DNA of 64,000 nucleotides from positions 1 through 64,000 of the forward strand of contig JARKOC010000133.1 of NCBI GenBank assembly GCA_029975915.1, read 5' to 3'. The stretch comes from Bryobacteraceae bacterium. GTDB taxonomy: Bacteria > Acidobacteriota > Terriglobia > Bryobacterales > Bryobacteraceae. The position numbers and the translations under genes were made by a program. The notes beneath the pieces were generated by a model that saw nothing but the letters and a program-made list of their open reading frames with translations, ran no database searches and was not told where the DNA came from. This document shows positions 26,245 through 33,963 of the stretch, one piece after another; within the stretch, counting starts at the first letter, position 1, and every line of letters begins with the position of its first letter.

Positions 26245-28596
26245 TCAAGGCCGCGTCTCGACCTGCCAAGGAACTAGGGTCACCATGAAGCGCCGTGACC
26301 GTCCGGGCGCGGCGAGGTCCAACTGGAGCCGGCCATCCGATGAGGCAACACCAGCCCCGGCGAAAACCTCTCCGCCGAGGCCAGCCTCGGCCGAACCGAT
26401 GCGCAACCGCGGCTGAGCACGTCGCGCAGAATAGTCGAACGTTCCGCGCAGTGGCTGCAAAGGGTCTCCGTCGGCTACTGCTCCCAAAATCTGAAACTCA
26501 CCCAGTGCCTGCAAGTTCTCGAGCAGTGACCGCCCCAGCCCGAAAGTGCGCAAGTCCATGTCAAGGGTTGCTTTGATCGAATCATGAGGAAAGTCGTCCA
26601 GGCGCCCCATGACGCGGTAAGCCGGCAGAGCACCGTTGAGCGCCGCAGAGACACGTCCGGCAAATGCAGCTTCCCCGATTCTCATGGTGATGGAGGAGAG
26701 TTCCGCGGTGGCTCCATCCCAAAAAAGGTTCGCCTCAAACGGCGAAGCCTCGACATCCATAAAAAGCAATTTGCCAATGCGTACATGGCCCGACAGGCTG
26801 CGGCCGGCCAGCCACTCGGGTACACGCGAGCGGCCGAAAGACAGGGTGCGATCGAGGAGACTTCGGCGCCGGGCAAGCGTTGGAGACAGCAACCGCTCGA
26901 TTTCAGCGGCATCAGCCTCCGCGATGACGGTCTCGATCCGGAGCGGGCGGCGCGCTGTCCTTTTCCAGACGAGATCGACCGACCCGGCGATTGAACCGAT
27001 TCCAGCATCTGGCGACCGGAAAAGCCACCCGTCTTCGCGGAGGACCAATGTGGACTTCGCCGCAAACAATGGATCAGCGAGACCTTGGACTTCACATTCG
27101 AGTCCAGCCAAAGTGGCTGATCCCGTCCACGGCGAATCGGCCGACGAGCGGTAACGGAACGACGCCGTGATTCGTCCTGCCCGGCAAGATTTCAAGAAAG
27201 GCAGAGACGCTGTGAACTCCCCGGCGGACCTTTTAAGGCTCTCCAGAGGCGCGTCGGTCAGCTTGAGATCCAATTGCCGCTCGCCGGAAGCCATGTTCCA
27301 TGCACCAGAAATAGTGGCCTCAACACCGGTGCTCGCCTTCACTTCGGCCGGCGCGAGCCTGATTTCTCCGCCCGATACCGAAACCGCGGCTTCAGGTGAT
27401 GTAAAACTGGCGTCCTCGGTCAACTTCAGTGCGGCCTGTTTGACCACGATTTGGCCCGAGGCAGGTCCGTTTCTCTCAAACTCCAAAGATCCGTTCACTT
27501 CGCCAGCGGCTTCCATGCCTTCCGGAAGTCCCGAACCAAGACGCCTGGCGAGTTCGGCCACAGTCGCAGCGGGGAAGGACTTGAACAGAAATCCGGCTTT
27601 CCACCTTGGATCGAGCAATGTGTCTGACGACGCCAGCCGGATCTCCAATCCTTGTTCGGACGCGGCTGAAGGCTGGGCGGCCATGTGAAGGTCAAACGAC
27701 TGCCCTGCAAGGTCAATCAAGCCCTCCAGCGGCAACTGGAACTGCTTGCCACGAAAACCGAACAGCCCCGCGTGATCCACATCCATGAACTCAGTCTGTC
27801 CGGTGACACGGATCTGATTCAGGGGGCCGTTCATGCGGACACGAGATGAAAGCCTGCCCTGAAGTCCAAGGTCCTGACCGGCGAGCAGCGTGATCACCTC
27901 GGACAAAGCACTTGTCCGCAATTCGGTGCTGGCCTCGAGTGTGCCGTCCGGCCCGGTCGATGGCGACCAGACGCCCTCGCTGGTGAACCTGCCAAATCCT
28001 TGCTCGGCGCGATCGGTGCGCGCCGGAGACGCTTCGAAGCTCCACTCCATGGCACGGCTCGTTTCGGATGGAGGAACAAGGTCGAGATCGACGTTATTGA
28101 GGTAGTAGGAGGATTTGACAAGTCCAAAACGGAAGTTGACGCGGCACGCGCGGAGTTCGAGCGCTGGAGGATTTCCCCTGCGAGCCGCTTCAGCCATGCC
28201 TTTCAGTAAACGGCTGACGTTCCACCCCCGGTCCGGGGTGTGCGAGAGATTGACGCTGGCATCGACTAAACGAACTGACGAGACCTCCAACCGCCCGAGG
28301 AATAGCGTCCTGAGACTAATACCCACCTGGAGTTCTGTCACATAGGCAAACGGCTCAATCCCGTAGGCCGGATCTTCCGGAATGACCAGATCCGACGCCG
28401 AAAGCCCGGGAGAAGGATAGATCTGGTAGCGGACATTCCGGACTTCGACGCGCCTGCCCAACGCCCGGCTCAGTTCCTGTTCGAGGGACGGGCGCCAGAC
28501 ATCGGCTCGAATCAGCGGCGCCAAGAAAATCGCCGCCAGTGACAGGAAGGGCAGCAGGATCGCGCCCCATATCAACAGGCGCGTCTTCAGTTTCAT
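26245..28596 (-). CDS. AsmA-like envelope protein
   Basis: A 783-residue protein with one N-terminal transmembrane helix (LLIWGAILLPFLSLAAIFL) and a long beta-rich periplasmic part. The N-terminal AsmA pattern is visible: LIRADVWRPSLEQELSRALGRRVEVRNVRYQIYPSPGLSASDL-type wording of helix, strand and amphipathic repeats, cited here in short pieces only (ALGRRVEVRNV; SPGLSASDLVI). AsmA-like proteins belong to a superfamily that includes proposed phospholipid bridges to the outer membrane. It overlaps the MobA-like gene by 4 bases. Confidence 0.82.
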   Translation of the reverse strand: MKLKTRLLIWGAILLPFLSLAAIFLAPLIRADVWRPSLEQELSRALGRRVEVRNVRYQIYPSPGLSASDLVIPEDPAYGIEPFAYVTELQVGISLRTLFLGRLEVSSVRLVDASVNLSHTPDRGWNVSRLLKGMAEAARRGNPPALELRACRVNFRFGLVKSSYYLNNVDLDLVPPSETSRAMEWSFEASPARTDRAEQGFGRFTSEGVWSPSTGPDGTLEASTELRTSALSEVITLLAGQDLGLQGRLSSRVRMNGPLNQIRVTGQTEFMDVDHAGLFGFRGKQFQLPLEGLIDLAGQSFDLHMAAQPSAASEQGLEIRLASSDTLLDPRWKAGFLFKSFPAATVAELARRLGSGLPEGMEAAGEVNGSLEFERNGPASGQIVVKQAALKLTEDASFTSPEAAVSVSGGEIRLAPAEVKASTGVEATISGAWNMASGERQLDLKLTDAPLESLKRSAGEFTASLPFLKSCRAGRITASFRYRSSADSPWTGSATLAGLECEVQGLADPLFAAKSTLVLREDGWLFRSPDAGIGSIAGSVDLVWKRTARRPLRIETVIAEADAAEIERLLSPTLARRRSLLDRTLSFGRSRVPEWLAGRSLSGHVRIGKLLFMDVEASPFEANLFWDGATAELSSITMRIGEAAFAGRVSAALNGALPAYRVMGRLDDFPHDSIKATLDMDLRTFGLGRSLLENLQALGEFQILGAVADGDPLQPLRGTFDYSARRAQPRLRIGSAEAGLGGEVFAGAGVASSDGRLQLDLAAPGRSRRFMVTLVPWQVETRP

Positions 28597-29204
28597 CGTC
28601 CCGCTCCAAACACTCTCTCAAACTCTTCCCGGGTGTCGAAGTCAAGCCTGGCCGCCGGGTCAGCTACCGGGACTTCCAGTACAGACTCAAGCGCACTTTC
28701 CAGCAATCCGCGCGCGCTGGCGGCCGGATCAAGCGCGAGAAACGACGGAATCCATGAGGACCGCATCAGCACTGGGTGGCCCCGCTTACCGTTTAAAGTG
28801 GGAACGGCGGCAAGGATTCCGGGTGGGCTTGCTTCGAGTTCGCCAATCAACAACTGGAGTGTTGCCAGGCCAATTCCAGGCATGTCACACGGGTGAAAGA
28901 AGACACTGCGGCAGCAAGGGGGTACGGATCTCAGCCCAGCTTGAAGCGAGGACAGCATCCCGCTCTCGGGCGATGGGTTGATGGCGATGAGGGCTTCTGA
29001 GGCGCGGACCATGCCGGCGCGGATCTCGGCCGAATGATGTCCAAGCACCGCGATGACGGGCTCGCAACAAGCGCCGAAGGTCTCGATCAAACGGTCAATG
29101 AACGTCTGGCCTGCGATGGTCAGCAACGGCTTCGGGAAACCCATCCGCGACGAGGCTCCAGCGGCCAGAATGATCGCTGCACAGGGTTGAACGGCAGGCA
29201 TCAC
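28593..29204 (-). CDS. MobA-like NTP transferase (MocA-type)
   Basis: A 203-residue nucleotidyltransferase of the MobA-like group: LAAGASSRMGFPKPLL binds NTP, VLGHHSAEIRAG follows, and HPCDMPGIG holds the metal-binding Asp. The GxxKxxL signature appears as FPKPLL. Together with the adjacent xdhC this resembles MocA, which forms molybdopterin cytosine dinucleotide for xanthine-dehydrogenase family enzymes. No molybdoenzyme subunits lie in the window, so its target is encoded elsewhere. Overlaps xdhC by 4 bases (ATGA). Confidence 0.83.
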   Translation of the reverse strand: MMPAVQPCAAIILAAGASSRMGFPKPLLTIAGQTFIDRLIETFGACCEPVIAVLGHHSAEIRAGMVRASEALIAINPSPESGMLSSLQAGLRSVPPCCRSVFFHPCDMPGIGLATLQLLIGELEASPPGILAAVPTLNGKRGHPVLMRSSWIPSFLALDPAASARGLLESALESVLEVPVADPAARLDFDTREEFERVFGAGR

Positions 29205-30037
29205 TCGGATGAAGCCTTCCCGTCAGCCGAGCCAAAGATGGACATCGACAAGGCGCGCCAGGCCGATGCCGCGTTCCTGCGCACCGCAATGATCTCGGCG
29301 GCGACCGAAACTGCAATCTCCTCCGGGGTGACGGCTCCGATGTCAAGACCCATCGGCGCATTGATGCGGGCGAAGCTGGCGCGTGGAATGCCTTCGGATT
29401 CCAGTTGTTTCACCACTGAGATCACCTTGCGCTTGCTACCCACCATGGCGATGTAGCGCGCGGGCGTCTGAACTGCCCAGCGGAGAATTCGCATGTCGTC
29501 GCGGTGCCCGCGCGTAACGATTACGACATAGGACGAGCCGTTAATGGCAAGCCGTGGCAGGATCTCTTCATATTCGCCGGCATGGACTTCGGCCGCCGAG
29601 GGAAAGCGTTCGCGGCTGGCAAACGACGCGCGGTCGTCGATCACCTCGACGGCGAAACCGGCCAGCGCAAGCACCGATGAAAGGCCCTTCGAAATGTGGC
29701 CCGCACCAAAAATGTAAACCCGAGGCTCCGGTATCAAAGGTTCGATGAAGACCTCCAACTGCCCGCCACAGATCAATCCACTTTCTGCCGCGGCATCCTG
29801 CCCGAGACTGAACTTAAGCCGGCGCGCTTGCCCTGAGTCAATGACTTCGAGAGCGGCCGCGTGGACGTCGGCTTCGACACAGCCGCCGCCGATGGTGCCG
29901 GCCATCGAGCCGTCGTCACGGACGAGGATCCGAGCCGAAGCATAGCTTGGGATTGAGCCGTTGACGTCAACAATCGTGGCCAGCGCGCACTTGCGGCCTT
30001 CCCGGCGCAGACGCACGGCTTCCTCAAGTACATCCAT
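29201..30037 (-). CDS. XdhC/CoxI family molybdenum cofactor insertion chaperone
   Basis: A 278-residue XdhC-type protein that binds sulfurated Moco and delivers it to xanthine dehydrogenase/CO dehydrogenase-like enzymes. The N-terminal XdhC_CoxI domain shows IVDVNGSIPSYASARILV and TIGGGCVEADV; the C-terminal Rossmann-like domain shows VYIFGAGHISKGL, VTRGHRDD and MVGSKRKV. Forms an overlapping pair with the MobA-like transferase, the usual maturation partner. 8 bases after the FG-GAP protein stop. Confidence 0.88.
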   Translation of the reverse strand: MDVLEEAVRLRREGRKCALATIVDVNGSIPSYASARILVRDDGSMAGTIGGGCVEADVHAAALEVIDSGQARRLKFSLGQDAAAESGLICGGQLEVFIEPLIPEPRVYIFGAGHISKGLSSVLALAGFAVEVIDDRASFASRERFPSAAEVHAGEYEEILPRLAINGSSYVVIVTRGHRDDMRILRWAVQTPARYIAMVGSKRKVISVVKQLESEGIPRASFARINAPMGLDIGAVTPEEIAVSVAAEIIAVRRNAASAWRALSMSIFGSADGKASSE

Positions 30038-30045
30038 CGCCTCGA

Positions 30046-31263
30046 TTATAGCTTTGCCGGCCGCATGCTCCTCGTTTGATTGAGAAGGATGTGAAGTGCC
30101 GGTGTCTTGTGGTTGTAAGGTTTAACGATAATGTCGAGGTCTCCGTCACCGTCGAGATCCGCGACTTTCGATTCGTGATTGTCCAAGCCCGTCGCAATGA
30201 CAGTCTCGCGGAAGTTGCCCTGGCCGTCTCCGAAGAAGATCCAGGTTCTCGATGCTGGATTGGCGCCATTCAGCCGCATTTCCGCACAGAAGATATCGAG
30301 GTGCCCGTCGCCATCGAAGTCGTGAAGGGAGAGAGAATGGGCGTTCTCCACGGCGGCGATCAATCTCGCTACCCATACGCCCTTCACCCACTCGTACCAG
30401 TTGAGGGGGCCGGCGCCATCGCCTGCAACGAGAACGACTTCCGGCCTCCCTCCTTGTTTGAGTTGTCCGACCGCCGACCGCGAGAAATGATAGGCGCAGT
30501 CGATCGGATTGGCGCGGTATCGTCCGTCCGGCAGCCGTTTGAACCACAAGCCACCGCCGATGACGTCGCCCAGGCCATCGCCGTCAATGTCCGCAAAAGC
30601 CAGTCCTTCGTGCTCGTTGGGCCTTTTCCAGGCAGGCGAAGTTCCGCGCTGTTGCATCTCGCCATCTTCGGAGTATGAGTACAGGGTAATTGTGGGCCAT
30701 TCCTGCGAATCTCTCGGGTTGGCGGGGATGCGAGCCGCCAGAAGCGATGCGCCCCCCTGATTCCAGAAGACGAGTTCACTGCGGCCGTCGCCATCTATGT
30801 CCGCAGCCATCAGGTCGTGGTGCTTGCGGGCTCCCGATTTCTTGATGGTGCGCCGTGTCCAAGGTGAATCCGGGACAAAGTTTGGACATGGATTTTCGTA
30901 CCACCAGACTTCGTTCGATTTTGACTCTCCGCCGGCGATGAAATCGAGATCCCCGTCGCCGTCAACATCCATATAGGTCGATCCTGCCTCGATGAATGCG
31001 ATCTCGGCGTCGACAACGTATCGTGTCCACCCCGACATGGTTCTGCGGTACCAAACGACGCCGGGCGCGGCAGTTCGTTCGGTAACGATGAAGTCGTTTA
31101 GCTTGTCGCCGTCGACGTCGAAAACACTCAAGGAAGTCTGCTGGGTACCAGTGTTCGGAGGCTGAAGTGCGCCGGCATCCGAGGAGGTCAATCTCCAGCC
31201 GGGACCAATCATTTGGGCTCGAATCGCCAAGATGAATAGAATCATGAAAATAGACGGCCGCAT
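30046..31263 (-). CDS. secreted FG-GAP/VCBS repeat protein
   Basis: A 405-residue exported protein: a signal peptide (RPSIFMILFILAIRAQ) then beta-propeller repeats with calcium-binding DxDGDGxxD loops, for example FDVDGDKLNDFIV, MDVDGDGDLDFI, ADIDGDGRSELVF, ADIDGDGLGDVIGG, HDFDGDGHLDIF and ADLDGDGDLDIIV, about 50-60 residues apart. These resemble integrin-alpha N-terminal propellers. Function unknown; probably extracytoplasmic binding. I start at ATG 31261-31263 with GGTGGAG upstream; a longer in-frame reading continues into the divergent HAD gene. First gene of a six-gene run. Confidence 0.83.
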   Translation of the reverse strand: MRPSIFMILFILAIRAQMIGPGWRLTSSDAGALQPPNTGTQQTSLSVFDVDGDKLNDFIVTERTAAPGVVWYRRTMSGWTRYVVDAEIAFIEAGSTYMDVDGDGDLDFIAGGESKSNEVWWYENPCPNFVPDSPWTRRTIKKSGARKHHDLMAADIDGDGRSELVFWNQGGASLLAARIPANPRDSQEWPTITLYSYSEDGEMQQRGTSPAWKRPNEHEGLAFADIDGDGLGDVIGGGLWFKRLPDGRYRANPIDCAYHFSRSAVGQLKQGGRPEVVLVAGDGAGPLNWYEWVKGVWVARLIAAVENAHSLSLHDFDGDGHLDIFCAEMRLNGANPASRTWIFFGDGQGNFRETVIATGLDNHESKVADLDGDGDLDIIVKPYNHKTPALHILLNQTRSMRPAKL

Positions 31264-31294
31264 GGCTCCACCGCGGCGGTCTGCCGCGGGCACT

Positions 31295-31993
31295 ATGCTA
31301 TCATTCCGGCAAGTGGAAAACGGGTCATTCCTGGCGCCGGGTTTGGCGCTTATCTTCGACATGGATGGCGTGCTGATCGATTCGACAGCCATCCACACCA
31401 AAGCCTGGGATCTCTATCTCCAGCAACTGGGGATGAACGACAGCGATCTGATGAACCGGATGCTTGGCAAACGCAATGACCAGATCGTAAGGGCCCTGCT
31501 GGGCGACCAACTCCCGGAAGAGGAGGTGGCGCGGCATGGCGCGGCGAAGGAGCAACTCTACCGGGAATTGATGGATCCCGTCTTTGATGAGCACGTGGTC
31601 GCTGGAGTCCGCGAATTTATTGAGCAGGCCTCCCGCCATGGCATCCCTCTGGGTTTGGCGACTAATGCCGAGCCCGCCAATGTTGAATTCGTCCTGCGCC
31701 GGACTGGCCTGAGCGGCAAGTTTGCATCCGTCGTCGACGGGCACCAAGTGGACCATCCGAAGCCATCCCCGGATATCTATGTCGAGGCTGGGCGGCGGTT
31801 GGGTTTCGCCCCAGCCAACTGCGTCGTGTTTGAGGATTCTCCAGGCGGGATGACGGCGGCAATAGCTTCTGGAGCACGTCTGGTTGCCTTACTGACGACG
31901 GTGAGCCACGCTCCGCAGGCGGCTCTGGCGATACCCGATTTCCGCGATGAACGGTTACTGCCATGGCTCAAGTCCCTGACACCTCTTCCCTAG
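31295..31993 (+). CDS. HAD superfamily phosphatase (beta-phosphoglucomutase-like)
   Basis: A 232-residue HAD hydrolase: motif I FDMDGVLIDST (nucleophile and acid Asp), motif II LATNAEP, motif III with DHPKPSPDIYVEAGRRLGF, and motif IV VFEDSPGGMTAAIASGARL. It matches the GPH/beta-phosphoglucomutase cap-I group acting on small sugar phosphates. The start is uncertain: ATG 31295 was chosen because it leaves 31 bases to the divergent start at 31263; GTG 31313 and earlier ATGs are possible, none with a good ribosome binding site. Its end overlaps the next gene by 31 bases. Confidence 0.84.
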   Translation: MLSFRQVENGSFLAPGLALIFDMDGVLIDSTAIHTKAWDLYLQQLGMNDSDLMNRMLGKRNDQIVRALLGDQLPEEEVARHGAAKEQLYRELMDPVFDEHVVAGVREFIEQASRHGIPLGLATNAEPANVEFVLRRTGLSGKFASVVDGHQVDHPKPSPDIYVEAGRRLGFAPANCVVFEDSPGGMTAAIASGARLVALLTTVSHAPQAALAIPDFRDERLLPWLKSLTPLP

Positions 31994-33441
31994 CTGTCGC
32001 GGCGCTCTCGGTTGTTGCCGCCTCTCTCGTATGGTGGTCGCGCGTCAGGCGGCTGACTGCCTTGAGAAACAATGTTGCCAGGATTACGGCGTTGTCGGAG
32101 GAGATCCTCTCGGCCAGTTCTGCTGAAGAGGCAGAGAAAATGGCGGCCGCTGGGATCGATCAGCTTTTTGGCCTGGAGCGGGTAAGAGTGATCCTCCGGG
32201 ACCAGGTATCCGGCCAGGCGGCTGACGCCATCGCGAGCGGCGGGCCGGTCGAGCCGGCGGGGGGCAGGGTTCTCTATCTGCCCATGATCTCCGGCGCCAA
32301 GCCATCTGGCGTACTGGAACTCGTATGGTCTGGAGACAAACGTCCATTCCAGACCGATGAACGCGCCGCCCTGGCCCACCTTGCCAACCAGATCGCGATC
32401 GCTCTGGAACTGCACGACCGCCGGTTTCAGCGCGAACAAGTACTGCGAGGAGAGAAACTTGGCGCTGCAGGCAGACTTATTACCGCCGTGGCCAAAGAGA
32501 TGGCCGAACCTCTGACCGCTGCAGCAATCATCGCCGAATCCCTGCCGGCATCGGCTCAATCGAAGTCTCTGCTTGAGTCTGTGGCTGGAGCGAAGGCGAC
32601 TCTCGACCGCCTTTTGGCGTTAGGCCAAAGCCAGCAGGCGGAATTGGGCGTGTTCGATGCCACAAGCGTGGTGGCTGGACTGGTAGAGTTCCGCAGCCGC
32701 AACTGGGCGATGCGATCCCTGGCAGTCTCACTTGACCTCACATCCCGCAATTGTCCTGTATATGGATTGCGCGGGTCCTTCGAGCATGTTGTGCTGGACA
32801 TTCTCGTGCACGCCGAGCAGGCTTCCGAGTCGTCTGGCAAACCGATGTCAATCACCACGAAGTCCAACGATGGCGATGTCTGTGTCGAGATCACTCATCC
32901 ATCATCCTGCTTAGAGGACATCCCGGCGCTCCTTGAGCAAGTGAAGACTACAGCAGAGAGCCTGGGGGGACAAGCGAAGATTGATTCCTCCCGTGATGAG
33001 GTGAGATGGACCATAACTGCGCCGCTCCGGCCGGCCATGGAAAGCGCACCGCCACCCACGCCGGCCTCGTCAGGCGGCCGGTCTCTGACCCTTTTGTTGA
33101 TCGACCCCGCCCCAGCCAGCCACAGGCCCTTGCTCGAAAAGCTTGCCAACCGCGGGCATCGGGTGATTCCCGCGGCAGGAGGTGGCGAAGCCATCGAGAT
33201 GGCCGGCGCAATCCACTGCAATGCGGTGCTGACCATCACCGATCTGCCTGACATGACTTGGCCCGAACTGCTCGAAAGAATGGAACAGGCCAGGTGCAGA
33301 ACCATCCTCCTCTGCGATTCATTGGCTCCGTTAAGCCACAGTTTGGTCCAGCGTGGGGACGCCCTCGCGCTCAAACGGCCCATTGATGAAGCCGACTTGG
33401 ACCGGGTACTTCTTTCCGTAACGCCCGCGGAAAGAGAATGA
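31963..33441 (+). CDS. GAF / degenerate histidine kinase / receiver-like protein
   Basis: A 492-residue protein with one N-terminal transmembrane helix (about 9-27), a GAF-like domain (about 40-150), a histidine-kinase-like dimerisation segment (about 165-230), an HATPase-like domain (about 240-350) and a receiver-like domain (about 375-485). The H-box His is missing: the position reads VAKEMAEPL near residue 177 instead of HE. The N-box is LVHAEQA without the usual Asn. The receiver keeps a plausible acceptor Asp (TITDLPDM, near 427), an acidic start (LLIDPA) and a Lys (LKRPID). I infer a signalling protein without its own kinase activity. Confidence 0.72.
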   Translation: MAQVPDTSSLAVAALSVVAASLVWWSRVRRLTALRNNVARITALSEEILSASSAEEAEKMAAAGIDQLFGLERVRVILRDQVSGQAADAIASGGPVEPAGGRVLYLPMISGAKPSGVLELVWSGDKRPFQTDERAALAHLANQIAIALELHDRRFQREQVLRGEKLGAAGRLITAVAKEMAEPLTAAAIIAESLPASAQSKSLLESVAGAKATLDRLLALGQSQQAELGVFDATSVVAGLVEFRSRNWAMRSLAVSLDLTSRNCPVYGLRGSFEHVVLDILVHAEQASESSGKPMSITTKSNDGDVCVEITHPSSCLEDIPALLEQVKTTAESLGGQAKIDSSRDEVRWTITAPLRPAMESAPPPTPASSGGRSLTLLLIDPAPASHRPLLEKLANRGHRVIPAAGGGEAIEMAGAIHCNAVLTITDLPDMTWPELLERMEQARCRTILLCDSLAPLSHSLVQRGDALALKRPIDEADLDRVLLSVTPAERE

Positions 33442-33454
33442 GACAATCGAAGGT

Positions 33455-33949
33455 ATGCAGATGCGGAGCATGAAGTGCGTGGCCGCCGTTGGTCTTGCTT
33501 TGCTCTCTGGGCCGGCGCTTTCACAGAGCAAGTATGCAGGCCCCCGGCCCGAAAAGGCCGACATGGTCTACCTCCAGCATGTGGACAAACTGATTGAGAC
33601 TGAGACAGGCCAGGCAGTTCAGTCGGAGGAGAAGAACAAGACAGTCTACCGCGTTGCAGGTGCGTCAAGCCCGGTACGGACGCCAATGGCCGAGCCAGTC
33701 TTCATCTTCAGGTCGGAAAAGATCAATCCGGACAAGCTCGCCATGTACAAAATGGCGGTTGAAGGCGGACAGCGCGTGCTCACCTTCCCCAGCAAGCCCG
33801 GCAAGGACTCGCCCAAACCGATATACATCGTGGTTAGTACGCTTGATCGCGGGCTGTTCAAGATTGAGGTGAACGAGTTCATCGACGATGGCGAGTACTG
33901 CCTGTCGCCGGAAGGATCGAACGCCGTATTCTGTTTCAGCACATACTGA
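33455..33949 (+). CDS. secreted hypothetical protein, 164 residues
   Basis: A signal peptide (MKCVAAVGLALLSGPALSQ region) precedes a small beta-rich domain with VYLQHVDKLIETET, a VFIFRSEKI strand, and a C-terminal EVNEFIDDGEYCLSPEG. The last line resembles the pattern seen in many short acidobacterial exported proteins with two closing Cys (YC and FC) that could form a disulfide. No named family. It follows the pseudo-kinase gene by 13 bases and precedes the GT-C gene by 14, so it is likely in the same operon. Confidence 0.68.
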   Translation: MQMRSMKCVAAVGLALLSGPALSQSKYAGPRPEKADMVYLQHVDKLIETETGQAVQSEEKNKTVYRVAGASSPVRTPMAEPVFIFRSEKINPDKLAMYKMAVEGGQRVLTFPSKPGKDSPKPIYIVVSTLDRGLFKIEVNEFIDDGEYCLSPEGSNAVFCFSTY

Positions 33950-33963
33950 CGCGGTGAAATGCC

